64,000 nucleotides of DNA from Blastomonas natatoria (GTDB lineage: Bacteria > Pseudomonadota > Alphaproteobacteria > Sphingomonadales > Sphingomonadaceae), in NCBI RefSeq assembly GCF_003201955.1, contig NZ_QJJM01000013.1:44701-108700 (forward strand), read 5' to 3'. Each line of letters opens with the position of its first letter. The first letter of the stretch is position 1. Both the position numbers and the translations under genes were made by a program. The notes beneath the pieces were generated by a model. It did no database searches. It had not been told where the DNA came from and saw only the letters and a list, made by a program, of their open reading frames with translations. Below, one piece after another: positions 1 through 10,032 of this stretch.

Positions 1-192
1 GGGCATCGACTGCAGCAGGTTGGCGCGCGCGCGGTCCCAGTCGCTGCCATCGCCGCTGCGGCTGACCGGGGTTGCCGCAAAGCCGGCGCTCTGTTCGCTG
101 GCAAGACAGGCGGCGGGTACACCGACAAGAGGCAGGGCGAGAAGCGCGACGGTGCTGCGCGCGATAGCAATTCGTGAAACCATGCTGGACAT
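1..192 (-). CDS. N-terminus of an exported protein, probably lytic transglycosylase (partial)
   Basis: This is the first 64 codons of a gene that runs off the left edge. It starts at ATG 192, with AAGGA about 10 bases upstream; an in-frame ATG at 183 is the alternative. The peptide opens with a Sec-type signal: a few polar and basic residues, a hydrophobic stretch (VALLALPLVGVPAA) and a likely cleavage site near residue 27. The following residues (SDWDRARANLLQSMP) fit the start of a helical repeat domain. It is divergent from dapA. In other sphingomonads the gene in this place is a soluble lytic murein transglycosylase. That name comes from gene order and the signal peptide, because no catalytic part is in the window. 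Confidence 0.5.
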   Translation of the reverse strand, partial: MSSMVSRIAIARSTVALLALPLVGVPAACLASEQSAGFAATPVSRSGDGSDWDRARANLLQSMP

Positions 193-289
193 GATGCGCT
201 TTCGATCCTTATCAGGCGCTGAACACGCAACCTTATGTGTGATTGGATTGTTCTCGCCTGAATTGCGGGCGAGGTAAAGGAGCTACCCG

Positions 290-1165
290 ATGTTTTCCGG
301 CTCAATTCCGGCCCTTGCGACACCGTTCCGCGACGGAGCGTTTGACGAGCCTGCCTTTCGCGCGCTGATCGACTGGCAGATCGACAATGGCAGTTCTGGC
401 CTGGTCCCGTGTGGCACGACGGGCGAGGCGGCGACCATGTCGATCGAGGAACATGATTATATCGTGCGCGTGTGCGTCGAGCAGGCGGCTGGCCGTGTCC
501 CCGTCATCGCGGGGTGCGGGTCGAACGATACCAAGGTCGCGATCGGCCATATGCTCAACGCCAAGGCCGCCGGAGCGAGCGCCGCCCTGGTCGTGCCGCC
601 CTATTACAACCGTCCCGGTCAGGACGGCGTTCGCGCCCATTTCAAGGCGCTGACCGAGGCGTGCGACCTGCCGATCATGCTCTACAACGTGCCTGCGCGC
701 ACCGTGACCGACATCAAGGTCGAGACCATGGCCAAGCTCTCGCGCTTTCCCACGATCATCGGCGTCAAGGACGCGACCGGCGACCTGGAGCGCGTCAGCG
801 CGCAGCGGGCGCAATGCGGCAAGAAGTTCTGCCAGATGTCGGGCAATGACGAGCTGGCTCTGGGTCATCGCGCGATGGGCGGCATGGGCTGCATCTCGGT
901 GACTGCCAATGTCGCGCCTGCCTTGTGCGCCCAGTTCCAGGCAGCGATGGCCAAGGGCGACTACAAGACTGCGCTGGCGCTCAACGACCGGCTCTATCCG
1001 CTGCATTCGGCCATGTTCTCCGATGCCTCGCCCGGCCCGGTCAAATATGCGCTGCATCGTATCCGGCCCGATTTTCTGCCTGATCTGCGCCTGCCGATGA
1101 CCCCGCCCGACAAGAAGAGCCGCAAGGCGGTCGACGCCGCGCTGGTTTATGCCGGGCTGATCTGA
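290..1165 (+). CDS. dapA: 4-hydroxy-tetrahydrodipicolinate synthase
   Basis: It condenses pyruvate with aspartate semialdehyde, the first committed step to meso-diaminopimelate and lysine, in the cytoplasm. The 291 residues match the family length. The CGTTGE loop (residues 41-46) carries the Thr pair of the active site, Tyr132 lies in LYNVPAR, and the Schiff-base Lys160 lies in [17 protein letters not shown] (105-111) is also typical. AAAGGAG sits 9 bases before the ATG. The stop codon shares one base with the start of smpB (TGATG), so the two are probably translationally coupled. Confidence 0.97.
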   Translation: MFSGSIPALATPFRDGAFDEPAFRALIDWQIDNGSSGLVPCGTTGEAATMSIEEHDYIVRVCVEQAAGRVPVIAGCGSNDTKVAIGHMLNAKAAGASAALVVPPYYNRPGQDGVRAHFKALTEACDLPIMLYNVPARTVTDIKVETMAKLSRFPTIIGVKDATGDLERVSAQRAQCGKKFCQMSGNDELALGHRAMGGMGCISVTANVAPALCAQFQAAMAKGDYKTALALNDRLYPLHSAMFSDASPGPVKYALHRIRPDFLPDLRLPMTPPDKKSRKAVDAALVYAGLI

Positions 1166-1647
1166 TGGCGCGGCCCAAGCCCGAGACGTTCGACAAGAAG
1201 AAGATCGTCGCCGAGAACCGGCGCGCGCGCTACGACTATGCCATCGATCAGGTGTACGAGGCGGGGATCGCGCTGACCGGCACCGAGGTTAAATCACTGC
1301 GCTTCGGCGAGGGATCGATTGCGGAAAGCTATGCCGAGGTCAGCGACGAGCAGGTCTGGCTGATCAATTCGAACATCCCCGAATTCAGCCATGGCAACCG
1401 CTTCAACCACGAGCCCAAGCGCCCGCGCAAGCTGCTGCTCCATGCGCGCGAGATCGCCAAGCTGCACGGTGCGGTGGCGCGCCAGGGGATGACGCTCGTG
1501 CCGCTATCGATTTTCTTCAACGGCCGCGGCCGCGCCAAGGTCGAACTCGCGCTCGCAAAGGGCAAGAAGGCACCCGACAAGCGCGCTGCGACCAAGGAAC
1601 GCGAATGGAAGCGCGAGCAGGGCCGGTTGCTGCGCGATCGCGGCTAG
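1165..1647 (+). CDS. smpB: SsrA-binding protein
   Basis: SmpB binds the tRNA-like domain of tmRNA and brings it to stalled ribosomes for trans-translation. The 160-residue protein has the family core: an early ENRRARYDY segment, [13 protein letters not shown], the acidic and aromatic middle, and the basic C-terminal tail ([19 protein letters not shown]) that enters the mRNA channel. It overlaps the dapA stop by one base, an arrangement seen in many alphaproteobacteria. No tmRNA gene is visible nearby. Confidence 0.96.
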   Translation: MARPKPETFDKKKIVAENRRARYDYAIDQVYEAGIALTGTEVKSLRFGEGSIAESYAEVSDEQVWLINSNIPEFSHGNRFNHEPKRPRKLLLHAREIAKLHGAVARQGMTLVPLSIFFNGRGRAKVELALAKGKKAPDKRAATKEREWKREQGRLLRDRG

Positions 1648-1878
1648 GGGCGAAATTCCGCCCGTCGAAAATTCATCTCGGTTCGTAAGTTCGTGTGCTC
1701 CAGATCATCGCGTGACGCTATGGGCGATGATCGAACGGGGTTGCGATCCGATTCGGTCCAGGTCGATTCGGGGTAAACGTCGTTTTAATCCGCATGCGGC
1801 TATGGCCTTTTGCGGCGGCGCTCCCACATGAGCCCTGCCGCTCGATGCGGGCAGCGAAAAGGGCACAAGGGATTGGAA

Positions 1879-2433
1879 TTGACGGAGGGCCGTTTTAGCC
1901 GCTGGGTCGGGCGCAACATGCCGACGCGCGAGAGCATGGAGCAGAACCGCTTCATCCGGCCCTTTGCCGCGCGCGTGCTTCGCTCCGAGCTATGGCGCTT
2001 TACCCGGCGGTCGGTGCCGCGTGGTGTTGCGCTGGGCGTGCTGGTCGGCGTGATCCTGCCGATTGCGCAAATTTTTGGCGCGGCACTGCTTGCGTTGCCT
2101 TTTCGTGCCAATGTGCCGGTGGCGGCGCTTACCACCTTCATCACCAACCCCTTCACCACGCCTTTGCTTTGGGTCGCAGCCTATCATGTCGGCAGCTTCA
2201 TCCTTCGCGTCGATGCCACAACCTTCGGTCAGCCGGTCGCGACCGCGCTCAACCAGCCGCATGTCGAAACCTGGATGGAATGGCTGACAGGCGCGGCATC
2301 GATCACCGCCTTTGGCCTCGTCGTGCTGGCGGTCGTGATGGCGGCAATCGGTTATGTCGTCAGTGCGATCGGTTGGCGTATCTGGATCGCAGGCAAGCGC
2401 CAGCGTCGGCTTGCGCGGGTGCGCCACCGCTGA
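1879..2433 (+). CDS. DUF2062 domain membrane protein
   Basis: A small inner-membrane protein with the DUF2062 pattern: a basic N-terminal segment (WRFTRRSVPRGVALGVLVG), a hydrophobic stretch rich in Ala, Leu and Gly, the conserved NPFTTPLLW motif, and a last hydrophobic segment before a basic tail. The function of the family is not established. The start is uncertain. TTG at 1879 is preferred because AAGGG lies 7 bases upstream; an ATG at 1828 lacks a ribosome site, and an ATG at 1918 would give the shortest form. It stands alone between smpB and cckA, with 160-230 bases of upstream DNA. Confidence 0.85.
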   Translation: MTEGRFSRWVGRNMPTRESMEQNRFIRPFAARVLRSELWRFTRRSVPRGVALGVLVGVILPIAQIFGAALLALPFRANVPVAALTTFITNPFTTPLLWVAAYHVGSFILRVDATTFGQPVATALNQPHVETWMEWLTGAASITAFGLVVLAVVMAAIGYVVSAIGWRIWIAGKRQRRLARVRHR

Positions 2434-2533
2434 ACCGCGATCAGCGGATTTGTAACGCGCCCGAGATTGCGCTAGCGTCATCCCCTGCAACTGAGGCTGG
2501 CCGGACGCGCCACGCCAGGGGGATCCGACGACC

Positions 2534-4999
2534 TTGACCACCACCCGTGCCCGCCCCGACCATGACTGGCCGGAATGGATGCCTGCACTGCCCGACCCCG
2601 ACAGCCCCGACGCCCGCATTACCGCGCTGATTATCATTGGCGGACTGGTGCTGAGCGGCGCGCTCATCTGGCTGGCCTTGGGTGACTGGGTGCCGCTGGC
2701 GTTGTTTGCCGGGGGACTGGTGGCGCTGGCGTCGCTGATCCTGCTCGTGCGGCAACAGTTTCCGCCCCGTGCCGCCGTCCAGAACACGATGGCGGACTGG
2801 TCGGTAACCTTTGCGGCGACGGATCATCCGACGATCGCCATTGCCATTACCGATGAGGCGGGGCGGATGATCTGCGCCAACCAGCGCTTCATCGACCAGT
2901 TCGGTGCCGAGATGGTGCCGCCAAAATTGACGCTTGCCGGCCAGGGCGGCGATATCCTGGCAGAGGCAGGCCGTGCGGCCTGGCGCGATGGGGAGGGCAA
3001 GGCGGGCGGTCTTGTGGCCGCAGGCGTGACGATCAAAGCCCATGTCCGCCGGGTCGGGCGGGGGCAGGATCATCTGTTGTGGAAATTCGAGCCCGTGCAG
3101 CGCCACGATCTTGCGGTCGAGGCCGACGCCATGCTGACCGGACGGCCGGGCCGTGCGCTGGGCGAGGGCGGCTTCATGGCTGCAGCGATCAGTGCCGAAG
3201 GGCGCATCCGCGCTGCGAACAGCGCATTTGCCGCGCGCGCCGCCGGGGCCGAGGCAGGCAATATCGTCGGGCGCGATCTGGCCAGCTTCCTGCGCGCGGA
3301 CGAACGCAACCGCATCTATTTCGAGCGTGAGGGGCGCAAGGGCGTACCGCTCAGGCTTTTCCACCTGCCGCTGGTCGATCCGCTCCAGGTGACCGACCCG
3401 GGCGAACGCGAGAAGGCGCCTGCGCTGGTCGTCCTGATCGACGAGGATGCCAGCGGCGTCGACCGGAGCACCGCGCTCGGCTATGTCCAGACGCTGCTCG
3501 GGTTGCTGCCCGTCGGACTGGCTATGACCGATCGCGACGGTCGGTTCCTGTTTGCGAATGACGCGTTCCTGCGCGCGGCGGGGATCACCGAGGCCGAGCT
3601 TCCCCCCTATCCCGGGGATCTGGTGGTGCGCGAGGACAAGGGCGCGATCGCCGATGCGGTGCGCCGCCATGCCAGCGGCCAGGCGATGGCGGGCGATGTC
3701 GCGCTGCGCCTGCGCCACCAGCCCGATGAGCCGGTGACGCTGTCGCTTGCCAGTCTGCGTGGCGTGGGAGAGGCTGCGGTGCTGCTGTCGATCAAGGACA
3801 ATAGCGAGGAAAGCCGCCTCAAGCGCCAGGTCGCGCAGGCGAGCAAGATGCAGGCGATCGGCCAGCTTGCAGGCGGGGTCGCGCATGATTTCAACAATGT
3901 GCTGACCGCGATCATCGGCCATTGCGACCTGATGCTGATGCGGCACAGCCCCGGCGACAGCGACTATGACGACATCCAGCAGATCCGCAGCAATTCCAAT
4001 CGTGCGGCCTCGCTGACCCGGCACCTGCTCGCCTTTTCGCGGCAGCAGACGCTGCGGCCGCAGGTGCTGCAACTGCCCGATATCGTCTCTGATACATCCG
4101 AGCTGCTGAAGCGGCTGATCGGCGAGAAGATCGTGCTCGAGGTGCAGCACGACCGCGATCTCGGCCCGGTTCGCGCCGATCCCGGCCAGCTCGAACAGGT
4201 GATCGTCAACCTCGCGGTCAACGGCCGCGATGCGATGCTCGCCAAGCGCCCCCCCGGCGGCACGCTCACCATCCGCACACGCAAGGTGACGGCGGCCGAT
4301 GTGCGTGCAATGAACAGCGATATCCTGCCGGTCGACGATTACAGCGCGATCCTGGTCGAGGATGGTGGCACCGGCATGCCGCCCGATGTGCAGGCGCGCA
4401 TCTTCGAACCGTTCTTCACCACCAAGGAAGTGGGCAAGGGCACGGGGCTTGGCCTTTCGACCGTTTACGGCATCGTCAAGCAGTCCGGCGGCTATATCTT
4501 CGTCGACTCGGAGCCGGGCCAGGGCACGACCTTCTCGATCTATTTCCCGGTCTATCGCGGCGGTGCGGTCGAGCAGCGCAATCGCAAGGCGCCGGTCAAG
4601 GTGAGCAACGGTCAATGGGGCAATGCCCGGCTGCTGCTGGTCGAGGATGAAGACATGGTGCGCGCGGTAGCGGAGCGCGCGCTGACGCGGCAGGGCTTCA
4701 CGGTGGTCACCGCGACCGATGGCGAGGATGGGCTCGAGCGGTTGAGCGATAGCGGGCCGTTCGATCTTGTCGTCAGCGATGTCGTCATGCCCAATCTCGA
4801 CGGACCGGGCATGGCGGTGGAAATGCGCAAACGCATGCCCGGTCTGCCGATCCTGTTCATGTCGGGCTATGCCGAGGAAACGCTGCGCCAGAGCATCTCG
4901 ATCGATCAGGTGCATTTCCTGCCCAAGCCCTTTTCCGTTGCGCAGATCGTCGACGCCGTTCATGGCGCGCTGGCCGCATCGGCTCCCCAAAGCGAGTGA
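2534..4999 (+). CDS. cckA: Hybrid sensor histidine kinase CckA
   Basis: CckA is the cell-cycle kinase and phosphatase that feeds the ChpT-CtrA phosphorelay. Reading along the 821 residues: two membrane segments (about 31-72), two PAS-like regions (about 90-190 and 315-420), a HisKA domain with H451 in GQLAGGVAHDFNN, an ATPase domain (N-box VNLAVNGRDAM, G-boxes VEDGGTGMP and GKGTGLGLSTVYG), and a C-terminal receiver (about 697-815) with D749 in VVSDVVMP. The start is a TTG with a GGGGGG ribosome site about 10 bases upstream. A single-domain receiver follows 15 bases after the stop. The CckA name rests on the H-box, domain order and length; ChpT and CtrA are not in the window. Confidence 0.9.
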   Translation: MTTTRARPDHDWPEWMPALPDPDSPDARITALIIIGGLVLSGALIWLALGDWVPLALFAGGLVALASLILLVRQQFPPRAAVQNTMADWSVTFAATDHPTIAIAITDEAGRMICANQRFIDQFGAEMVPPKLTLAGQGGDILAEAGRAAWRDGEGKAGGLVAAGVTIKAHVRRVGRGQDHLLWKFEPVQRHDLAVEADAMLTGRPGRALGEGGFMAAAISAEGRIRAANSAFAARAAGAEAGNIVGRDLASFLRADERNRIYFEREGRKGVPLRLFHLPLVDPLQVTDPGEREKAPALVVLIDEDASGVDRSTALGYVQTLLGLLPVGLAMTDRDGRFLFANDAFLRAAGITEAELPPYPGDLVVREDKGAIADAVRRHASGQAMAGDVALRLRHQPDEPVTLSLASLRGVGEAAVLLSIKDNSEESRLKRQVAQASKMQAIGQLAGGVAHDFNNVLTAIIGHCDLMLMRHSPGDSDYDDIQQIRSNSNRAASLTRHLLAFSRQQTLRPQVLQLPDIVSDTSELLKRLIGEKIVLEVQHDRDLGPVRADPGQLEQVIVNLAVNGRDAMLAKRPPGGTLTIRTRKVTAADVRAMNSDILPVDDYSAILVEDGGTGMPPDVQARIFEPFFTTKEVGKGTGLGLSTVYGIVKQSGGYIFVDSEPGQGTTFSIYFPVYRGGAVEQRNRKAPVKVSNGQWGNARLLLVEDEDMVRAVAERALTRQGFTVVTATDGEDGLERLSDSGPFDLVVSDVVMPNLDGPGMAVEMRKRMPGLPILFMSGYAEETLRQSISIDQVHFLPKPFSVAQIVDAVHGALAASAPQSE

Positions 5000-5014
5000 A
5001 GGAAAGAGACTGCA

Positions 5015-5359
5015 GTGAGTGAAGCCAGGACTTTTCTGATCGCCGAGGATGAGGCGATGATCGCCATGCTGCTGGAGGATTTCATCGACCTGGCCGGTCA
5101 CGGCATTGCTGCCATGGTTGCAAGCCTTTCCGATGGGCTTGAAGCGATCGAGGCGGGGGGCTTTGATGCAGCGATCCTCGACGTCAATCTGGGACGCGAC
5201 AAATGCTGGCCGCTTGCTGATGCTTTGCGTTCGATGGGCATTCCCTATGTTTTCGCGACCGGCGGTGGCGACACGATTCCGCCCGAGCATGCGTCCGCCC
5301 CCACTCTCGCCAAGCCCTATACGCTGGCCTCGCTCGAAGCCGTGCTGGCGCGTATCTGA
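5015..5359 (+). CDS. Single-domain response regulator
   Basis: A stand-alone receiver of 114 residues with no output domain. The acidic pair E11/D12 (LIAEDEAM), the phospho-acceptor D56 (AAILDVNLG), T82 and K100 (LAKPY) are all present, so it should accept a phosphoryl group. It starts with GTG and has GGAAAG about 8 bases upstream, and lies 15 bases behind cckA, so it is probably co-transcribed with it. It may act as a phosphate sink, a phosphorelay partner or a protein-interaction switch. It is too short to be CtrA, and CpdR is usually recognised by other features, so no gene symbol is given. Confidence 0.9.
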   Translation: MSEARTFLIAEDEAMIAMLLEDFIDLAGHGIAAMVASLSDGLEAIEAGGFDAAILDVNLGRDKCWPLADALRSMGIPYVFATGGGDTIPPEHASAPTLAKPYTLASLEAVLARI

Positions 5360-5390
5360 TCGCGTTTTTGTCCTTGCGTTGCGCAACGAT

Positions 5391-5405
5391 GTTCCCTACC
5401 TGTTC
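5391..5405 (+). promoter_or_regulatory. LexA-binding SOS box upstream of recA
   Basis: The sequence is GTTC-CCTACCT-GTTC, an exact match to the direct-repeat SOS operator of alphaproteobacteria (GTTC-N7-GTTC). It lies 77 bases before the recA ATG. The second GTTC is also part of a palindrome (CTGTTCT-ATA-AGAACAG, 5400-5416), whose centre contains a TATAAG that could serve as the -10 box. Repression of recA by LexA is therefore expected. Confidence 0.85.
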
Positions 5406-5481
5406 TATAAGAACAGATTGGGTACATCACTGAGTCGTTGCGCCGGAGGTCCGGAGCAATTACGCATGAAAGGGCAGGGCT

Positions 5482-6567
5482 ATGGCCGGGCAGCTTAAAC
5501 TCATCCAGACCGAAAAAGAGGCAAAATCCATGGACAGGCAAAAGGCGCTCGATGCGGCGCTGGCTCAGATCGACCGGGCCTTTGGCAAGGGGTCGGCGAT
5601 GCGGCTGGGCTCCAAGGAGGCGATGCAGGTCGAGGCGATCTCGACCGGATCGCTGGGCCTCGATATCGCGCTCGGTGTCGGCGGCCTGCCGCGCGGCCGC
5701 GTGATCGAAATCTACGGTCCGGAAAGCTCGGGGAAAACCACGCTGGCGCTGCACGTGATCGCAGAAGCCCAGAAGAACGGCGGCACCGCCGCGTTCGTCG
5801 ATGCCGAACACGCGCTCGATCCGGTCTATGCCAAGAAGCTCGGTGTCAATATCGACGAGCTGATCGTCTCGCAGCCCGATACCGGCGAGCAGGCGCTGGA
5901 GATCACCGATACGCTGGTGCGGTCGAACGCGATCGACGTGCTGGTGGTCGATTCGGTCGCGGCTTTGGTGCCGCGGGCGGAAATCGAGGGTGAGATGGGT
6001 GACAGCCATGTCGGCTTGCAGGCGCGCCTGATGAGCCAGTCGCTGCGCAAGCTGACCGGTTCGATCAGCCGCTCGCGCTGCATGGTGATCTTCATCAACC
6101 AGCTGCGCATGAAGATCGGTGTGATGTACGGGAATCCGGAAACGACCACCGGCGGCAATGCGCTGAAATTCTACGCTTCGGTGCGTCTCGACATCCGTCG
6201 CACCGGCCAGATCAAGGACCGCGACGATATCGTCGGCAACACCACGCGGGTGAAGGTCGTCAAGAACAAGGTCGCGCCGCCGTTCAAGCAGGTCGAATTC
6301 GACATCATGTATGGCGAGGGTATCTCGAAGATCGGCGAGATTCTCGATCTGGGCGTCAAGGCGGGCATTGTCGAGAAGGCCGGTAGCTGGTTCAGCCACG
6401 ATTCGGTGCGCATCGGCCAGGGACGCGAGAATGCCAAGAATTTCCTCAAGGAGAATCCCGAGATGATGGCCAAGATCGAGGGCCTGATCCGCGGCCAGCA
6501 GGACAAGGTGGCCGAAGAGATGATGACCGGTCCCGATGCCGAGGACGATGTCGGCGACGACATGTAA
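5482..6567 (+). CDS. recA: Recombinase RecA
   Basis: RecA forms filaments on single-stranded DNA for strand exchange and triggers LexA self-cleavage. The 361 residues include Walker [10 protein letters not shown] (79-87), the adenine-site segment [11 protein letters not shown], Walker [10 protein letters not shown] and the DNA-binding loop regions ([18 protein letters not shown]). The acidic C-terminus ends in [10 protein letters not shown]. It starts at ATG 5482 behind AGGGCAGGG. It has its own SOS-regulated promoter region and is followed by a GC-rich hairpin. Confidence 0.98.
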   Translation: MAGQLKLIQTEKEAKSMDRQKALDAALAQIDRAFGKGSAMRLGSKEAMQVEAISTGSLGLDIALGVGGLPRGRVIEIYGPESSGKTTLALHVIAEAQKNGGTAAFVDAEHALDPVYAKKLGVNIDELIVSQPDTGEQALEITDTLVRSNAIDVLVVDSVAALVPRAEIEGEMGDSHVGLQARLMSQSLRKLTGSISRSRCMVIFINQLRMKIGVMYGNPETTTGGNALKFYASVRLDIRRTGQIKDRDDIVGNTTRVKVVKNKVAPPFKQVEFDIMYGEGISKIGEILDLGVKAGIVEKAGSWFSHDSVRIGQGRENAKNFLKENPEMMAKIEGLIRGQQDKVAEEMMTGPDAEDDVGDDM

Positions 6568-6583
6568 TCGGCCTGGGTCTCTC

Positions 6584-6604
6584 GCTCTGGCGTATCGCCG
6601 GAGC
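6584..6604 (+). terminator. Hairpin after recA, possible terminator
   Basis: GCTCTGGCG-TAT-CGCCGGAGC forms a 9-bp stem with one G-T pair and a 3-base loop, 16 bases after the recA stop. No U-tract follows, so it may be an RNA-end stabiliser or a weak terminator rather than a strong intrinsic one. Confidence 0.4.
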
Positions 6605-6722
6605 GGGCAGGCAATTGGTTGGAACGGTTCGAAGGGGCAGGGCAGCAGGCAAGCGGCTCTGTCCCTTCATTTTTGCGCATATATTGCTTCAATCTCGCTT
6701 CAACTCGCCTTATGTCGCAGCC

Positions 6723-9383
6723 ATGACATCGACAAATGACATCCGGCGTTCGTTCCTCGAATATTTTGGGGGCAACGGCCATGACATCGTGCCCTCCGCG
6801 CCGCTGGTTCCGCACAACGACCCGACGCTGATGTTCGTCAATGCGGGCATGGTGCCGTTCAAGAACGTGTTCACCGGGCTGGAGACCCGCGCCAATGCGC
6901 GTGCCACTTCGTCGCAGAAATGCGTCCGCGCCGGCGGCAAGCACAACGATCTCGACAATGTCGGCTATACCGCGCGGCATCACACGTTTTTCGAGATGCT
7001 GGGCAATTTCTCGTTCGGCGACTATTTCAAGGAAGAGGCGATCCACCACGCCTGGACCCTGGTCAACAAGACCTGGGGCCTGGCTGCAGACAGGCTGACC
7101 GTCACCGTCTATCACACCGACGACGAAGCATTCGGGCTGTGGAAGAAGATCGCCGGGCTGCCCGACGAGCGGATCATCCGCATCGCCACTTCGGACAATT
7201 TCTGGTCGATGGGCGATACCGGCCCGTGTGGTCCATGCAGCGAGATCTTCTACGATCACGGTGACCATATCTTCGGCGGCCCGCCGGGATCGCCGGACGA
7301 GGACGGCGACCGGTTCATCGAGATCTGGAACCTGGTGTTCATGCAATATGAACAGCATGCCGATGGCAGCCGCACCAACCTGCCGCGGCCGTCGATCGAT
7401 ACCGGCATGGGCATCGAGCGCATCGCCGCAGTCATGCAGGGCGTCCACGACAATTACGACATCGACCTGTTCAAGGCGCTGATCGCCGCCTCGGGCCAGG
7501 CGACCGGCACTGCGACCACGGGCGACAATCAGGCGAGCCATCGCGTGATCGCCGATCACCTGCGCGCCACCTCGTTCCTGATCGCCGATGGCGTGCTGCC
7601 CGCCAACGAAGGGCGCGGCTATGTGCTGCGCCGGATCATGCGCCGCGCCATGCGCCATGCGCATATCCTGGGCGCGGCCGATCCGCTGATGCACCGGTTG
7701 GTGCCGACCCTCGTCGCCGAAATGGGCCAGGCCTTCCCCGAACTCGTCCGCGCGCAACCGTTGATCGAGGAAACGCTGGAGCGCGAGGAAACCCGCTTCC
7801 GCCAGACCCTCGACAAGGGATTGAGGCTGCTCGACGAGGCCACCGCGGACCTCGCTGAAGGCGCGGTGCTCTCGGGCGAGACCGCGTTCAAGCTCTACGA
7901 CACCTATGGCTTCCCCTATGACCTGACCGAAGATGCCCTGCGCAGCCGCGGCCTGGGCGTCGATCGCGAAGGCTTCGACACCGCTATGGCCGCGCAGAAA
8001 GCCGCCGCGCGTGCCGCATGGAAGGGTTCGGGCGAGGCGGCGTCGGCCGAGATCTGGTATGATATTGCCGAGCGCGCCGGTGGCACCGAGTTCACCGGCT
8101 ATACCGCCACCGAAGGCGAGGCCGAGGTTGTTGCGCTTGTCCGCGACGGTACCGAGATCGATAGCGCATCGGCAGGCGACACCGTCACCATCCTCGTGAA
8201 CCAGACACCGTTCTATGGTGAGAGTGGCGGCCAGATGGGCGATGCCGGTGTCATCTCGTCGCTCGGCGGGCTCAAGGCTGTCGTTGACGATACCTCCAAG
8301 CCGCTTGGCCGGCTGCACGCGCACCAGGCGCGCGTCGAGGCTGGTACGATCAAGGTCGGCGATACCGTGCATCTCGCGGTCGATGTCGATCGGCGCGATG
8401 CGCTGCGCGCCAATCACAGCGCGACGCACCTGCTGCACGCGGCGCTGCGCAACCATCTGGGCGGTCATGTCACCCAAAAGGGATCGCTGGTCGCGCCCGA
8501 TCGACTCCGGTTCGATTTCTCGCATCCCAAGGCCCTTACTGACGCGGAAATGGCTGCGATTGAGGCCGAGGTGAATGCCGAAATCCGCGCCAACGAGGCG
8601 GTGACGACGCGGCTGATGAGCCCCGATGACGCCGTTCAGGCGGGCGCGCTCGCCCTGTTTGGCGAGAAATACGGTGAGGAAGTGCGCGTTCTCTCGATGG
8701 GCCGTGCGACCGACAAGCATTATTCGGTCGAGCTGTGCGGCGGCACGCATGTGCGCGCGCTCGGCGATATCGGCATCTTCCGCATCGTCAGCGAAAGCGC
8801 GGTGTCGAGCGGCGTGCGCCGGATCGAGGCGCTGACCGGCGAAGGCGCTCGCCAGTGGCTGGTGGCACGCGACGAGCGGGTCAAGGCGATCGCGGCGTTG
8901 GTCAAGACATCGCCCGACGAGGTCGAGACGCGCATCGCCGCGCTGGTCGAGGAACGCCGCGCGCTCGAGCGCGAACTGGCCGAGGCGCGCAAGGCACTGG
9001 CGCTGGGCGGGGGTGGCGGCAAGGCCGGGCCTGCGGTCGAAACCGTCGGCGGGGTCAGCTTCCAGGCACAGGTGATCGATGGGCTCGATCCGAAGGAATT
9101 GCGCGGTCTGCTCGATCAGGCCAAGTCGGCGCTCGGATCGGGGGTTGCGGTGATGGTCGCCACCAATGACGGACGTGCCGCCTTTGCTGCGGCCGTGACC
9201 GACGATCTGACCGGACGCTTCAGCGCGGTCGATCTGGTCCGCGCCGGGGTCGAAGCGCTGGGCGGCAAGGGTGGCGGTGGCCGTCCCGACATGGCCCAGG
9301 GCGGTGGTCCGGACGCCAGCAAGGCGGATGACGCGGTGGCGGCCGTGCGCGCGCTGATCGAGAACGCAGCCGCGCCTGCGTAA
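6723..9383 (+). CDS. alaS: Alanine--tRNA ligase
   Basis: It charges tRNA-Ala and edits mischarged Ser and Gly. The 886-residue length is normal for the family. The N-terminal catalytic domain opens with [21 protein letters not shown] and [12 protein letters not shown], followed by [15 protein letters not shown]. The editing domain has the zinc site HSATHLLH and CGGTH, and a Gly-rich C-terminal domain follows. The start is taken at ATG 6723, where homology to the family begins; the open frame extends upstream without family similarity. It is monocistronic, with repeats and a bidirectional terminator downstream. Confidence 0.98.
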   Translation: MTSTNDIRRSFLEYFGGNGHDIVPSAPLVPHNDPTLMFVNAGMVPFKNVFTGLETRANARATSSQKCVRAGGKHNDLDNVGYTARHHTFFEMLGNFSFGDYFKEEAIHHAWTLVNKTWGLAADRLTVTVYHTDDEAFGLWKKIAGLPDERIIRIATSDNFWSMGDTGPCGPCSEIFYDHGDHIFGGPPGSPDEDGDRFIEIWNLVFMQYEQHADGSRTNLPRPSIDTGMGIERIAAVMQGVHDNYDIDLFKALIAASGQATGTATTGDNQASHRVIADHLRATSFLIADGVLPANEGRGYVLRRIMRRAMRHAHILGAADPLMHRLVPTLVAEMGQAFPELVRAQPLIEETLEREETRFRQTLDKGLRLLDEATADLAEGAVLSGETAFKLYDTYGFPYDLTEDALRSRGLGVDREGFDTAMAAQKAAARAAWKGSGEAASAEIWYDIAERAGGTEFTGYTATEGEAEVVALVRDGTEIDSASAGDTVTILVNQTPFYGESGGQMGDAGVISSLGGLKAVVDDTSKPLGRLHAHQARVEAGTIKVGDTVHLAVDVDRRDALRANHSATHLLHAALRNHLGGHVTQKGSLVAPDRLRFDFSHPKALTDAEMAAIEAEVNAEIRANEAVTTRLMSPDDAVQAGALALFGEKYGEEVRVLSMGRATDKHYSVELCGGTHVRALGDIGIFRIVSESAVSSGVRRIEALTGEGARQWLVARDERVKAIAALVKTSPDEVETRIAALVEERRALERELAEARKALALGGGGGKAGPAVETVGGVSFQAQVIDGLDPKELRGLLDQAKSALGSGVAVMVATNDGRAAFAAAVTDDLTGRFSAVDLVRAGVEALGGKGGGGRPDMAQGGGPDASKADDAVAAVRALIENAAAPA

Positions 9384-9440
9384 CGCTCGGCTCCCCTGCG
9401 CAGGCGGGACATCTTGTTGAAGTCTCTACAACAAACCGGT

Positions 9441-9579
9441 CCCCTGCGAAGGCAGGGGCCCATCACCTGCACTTGCCTGCTGTGCAGACGGTCAGTGGAT
9501 TTGGTTAGTAGTCTGTTGGACGCTGGACCGGTGATGATAGCCTGAAAGCTCTGGAGATGGGCCGCTGCCTTCGCAGGGG
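9441..9579. repeat. Inverted repeat pair (24-nt arms), interspersed element
   Basis: The left arm at 9441-9464 begins CCCCTGCGAAGGCAG, and the right arm at 9556-9579 is its reverse complement with one mismatch in 24; they are 91 bases apart. A degenerate partial copy lies at about 9394-9410. Each arm is itself partly palindromic (CCCCTGC ... GCAGGGG). It fills most of the 309-base gap 9384-9692, where I see no gene. The form suggests a REP- or MITE-like element of the type scattered in sphingomonad genomes. Confidence 0.7.
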
Positions 9580-9623
9580 ATCTGAACCCGGTTTCACAGC
9601 CGAATACGCGTCCTCAATGAATC

Positions 9624-9664
9624 AAAAAAGGGCTGCGAAACCAGATGGTTCGCAGCCCTTTTTT
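9624..9664. terminator. Bidirectional intrinsic terminator between alaS and rpmE
   Basis: The 16-nt arms at 9624-9639 (AAAAAAGGGCTGCGAA) and 9649-9664 are perfect complements around a 9-base loop. The A-run on one side and T-run on the other make it functional on both strands, serving alaS (plus) and rpmE (minus). Confidence 0.92.
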
Positions 9665-9692
9665 ATAGCGTCCCTCAGGCGAGGGGCGATGC

Positions 9693-9923
9693 TCAGCCCT
9701 TTTTGAGCGAGATGCCGCCGAAACGCTTGTTGAAGCGGGCGACCTGGCCGCCTGCATCCAGCATGCGCTGGTTGCCGCCGGTCCATGCCGGGTGCGAGGT
9801 CGGATCGATATCCAGCTGCAGCGTGTCGCCTTCCTTGCCCCAGGTCGAGCGGGTCTGGTACACGGTGCCGTCGGTCATCTTCACATTGATCATGTGGTAA
9901 TCGGGATGGATATCGTTCTTCAT
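9693..9923 (-). CDS. rpmE: 50S ribosomal protein L31
   Basis: A 76-residue large-subunit protein. It starts [10 protein letters not shown] and continues [16 protein letters not shown], with the conserved SHPAWTGG motif and FNKRFGG near the end. It has no cysteines, so it is the zinc-free (C-minus) form. ATG 9923 is chosen because family similarity begins there; the open frame extends upstream only as unrelated residues. It lies 109 bases after fabZ on the same strand and ends at a strong terminator. Confidence 0.96.
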   Translation of the reverse strand: MKNDIHPDYHMINVKMTDGTVYQTRSTWGKEGDTLQLDIDPTSHPAWTGGNQRMLDAGGQVARFNKRFGGISLKKG

Positions 9924-10032
9924 CGTCTTTGTCCTTGAATATGGCTGGTTCCGACCAGCCCGCAGGATGAATGGGAAGCGGCGCGCATAACGCTGCGTGC
10001 CATCAAAAGCAAGAGCTTTACCGAAGTACCGA

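Noticed and set aside
2441..5386. A very long open frame on the minus strand across cckA
   Set aside because: It is the antisense frame of a high-GC gene, with Arg/His/Gln-rich sequence and no family pattern.
6615..6722. An upstream extension of alaS
   Set aside because: The extra residues do not resemble alanyl-tRNA ligases; family similarity starts at ATG 6723.
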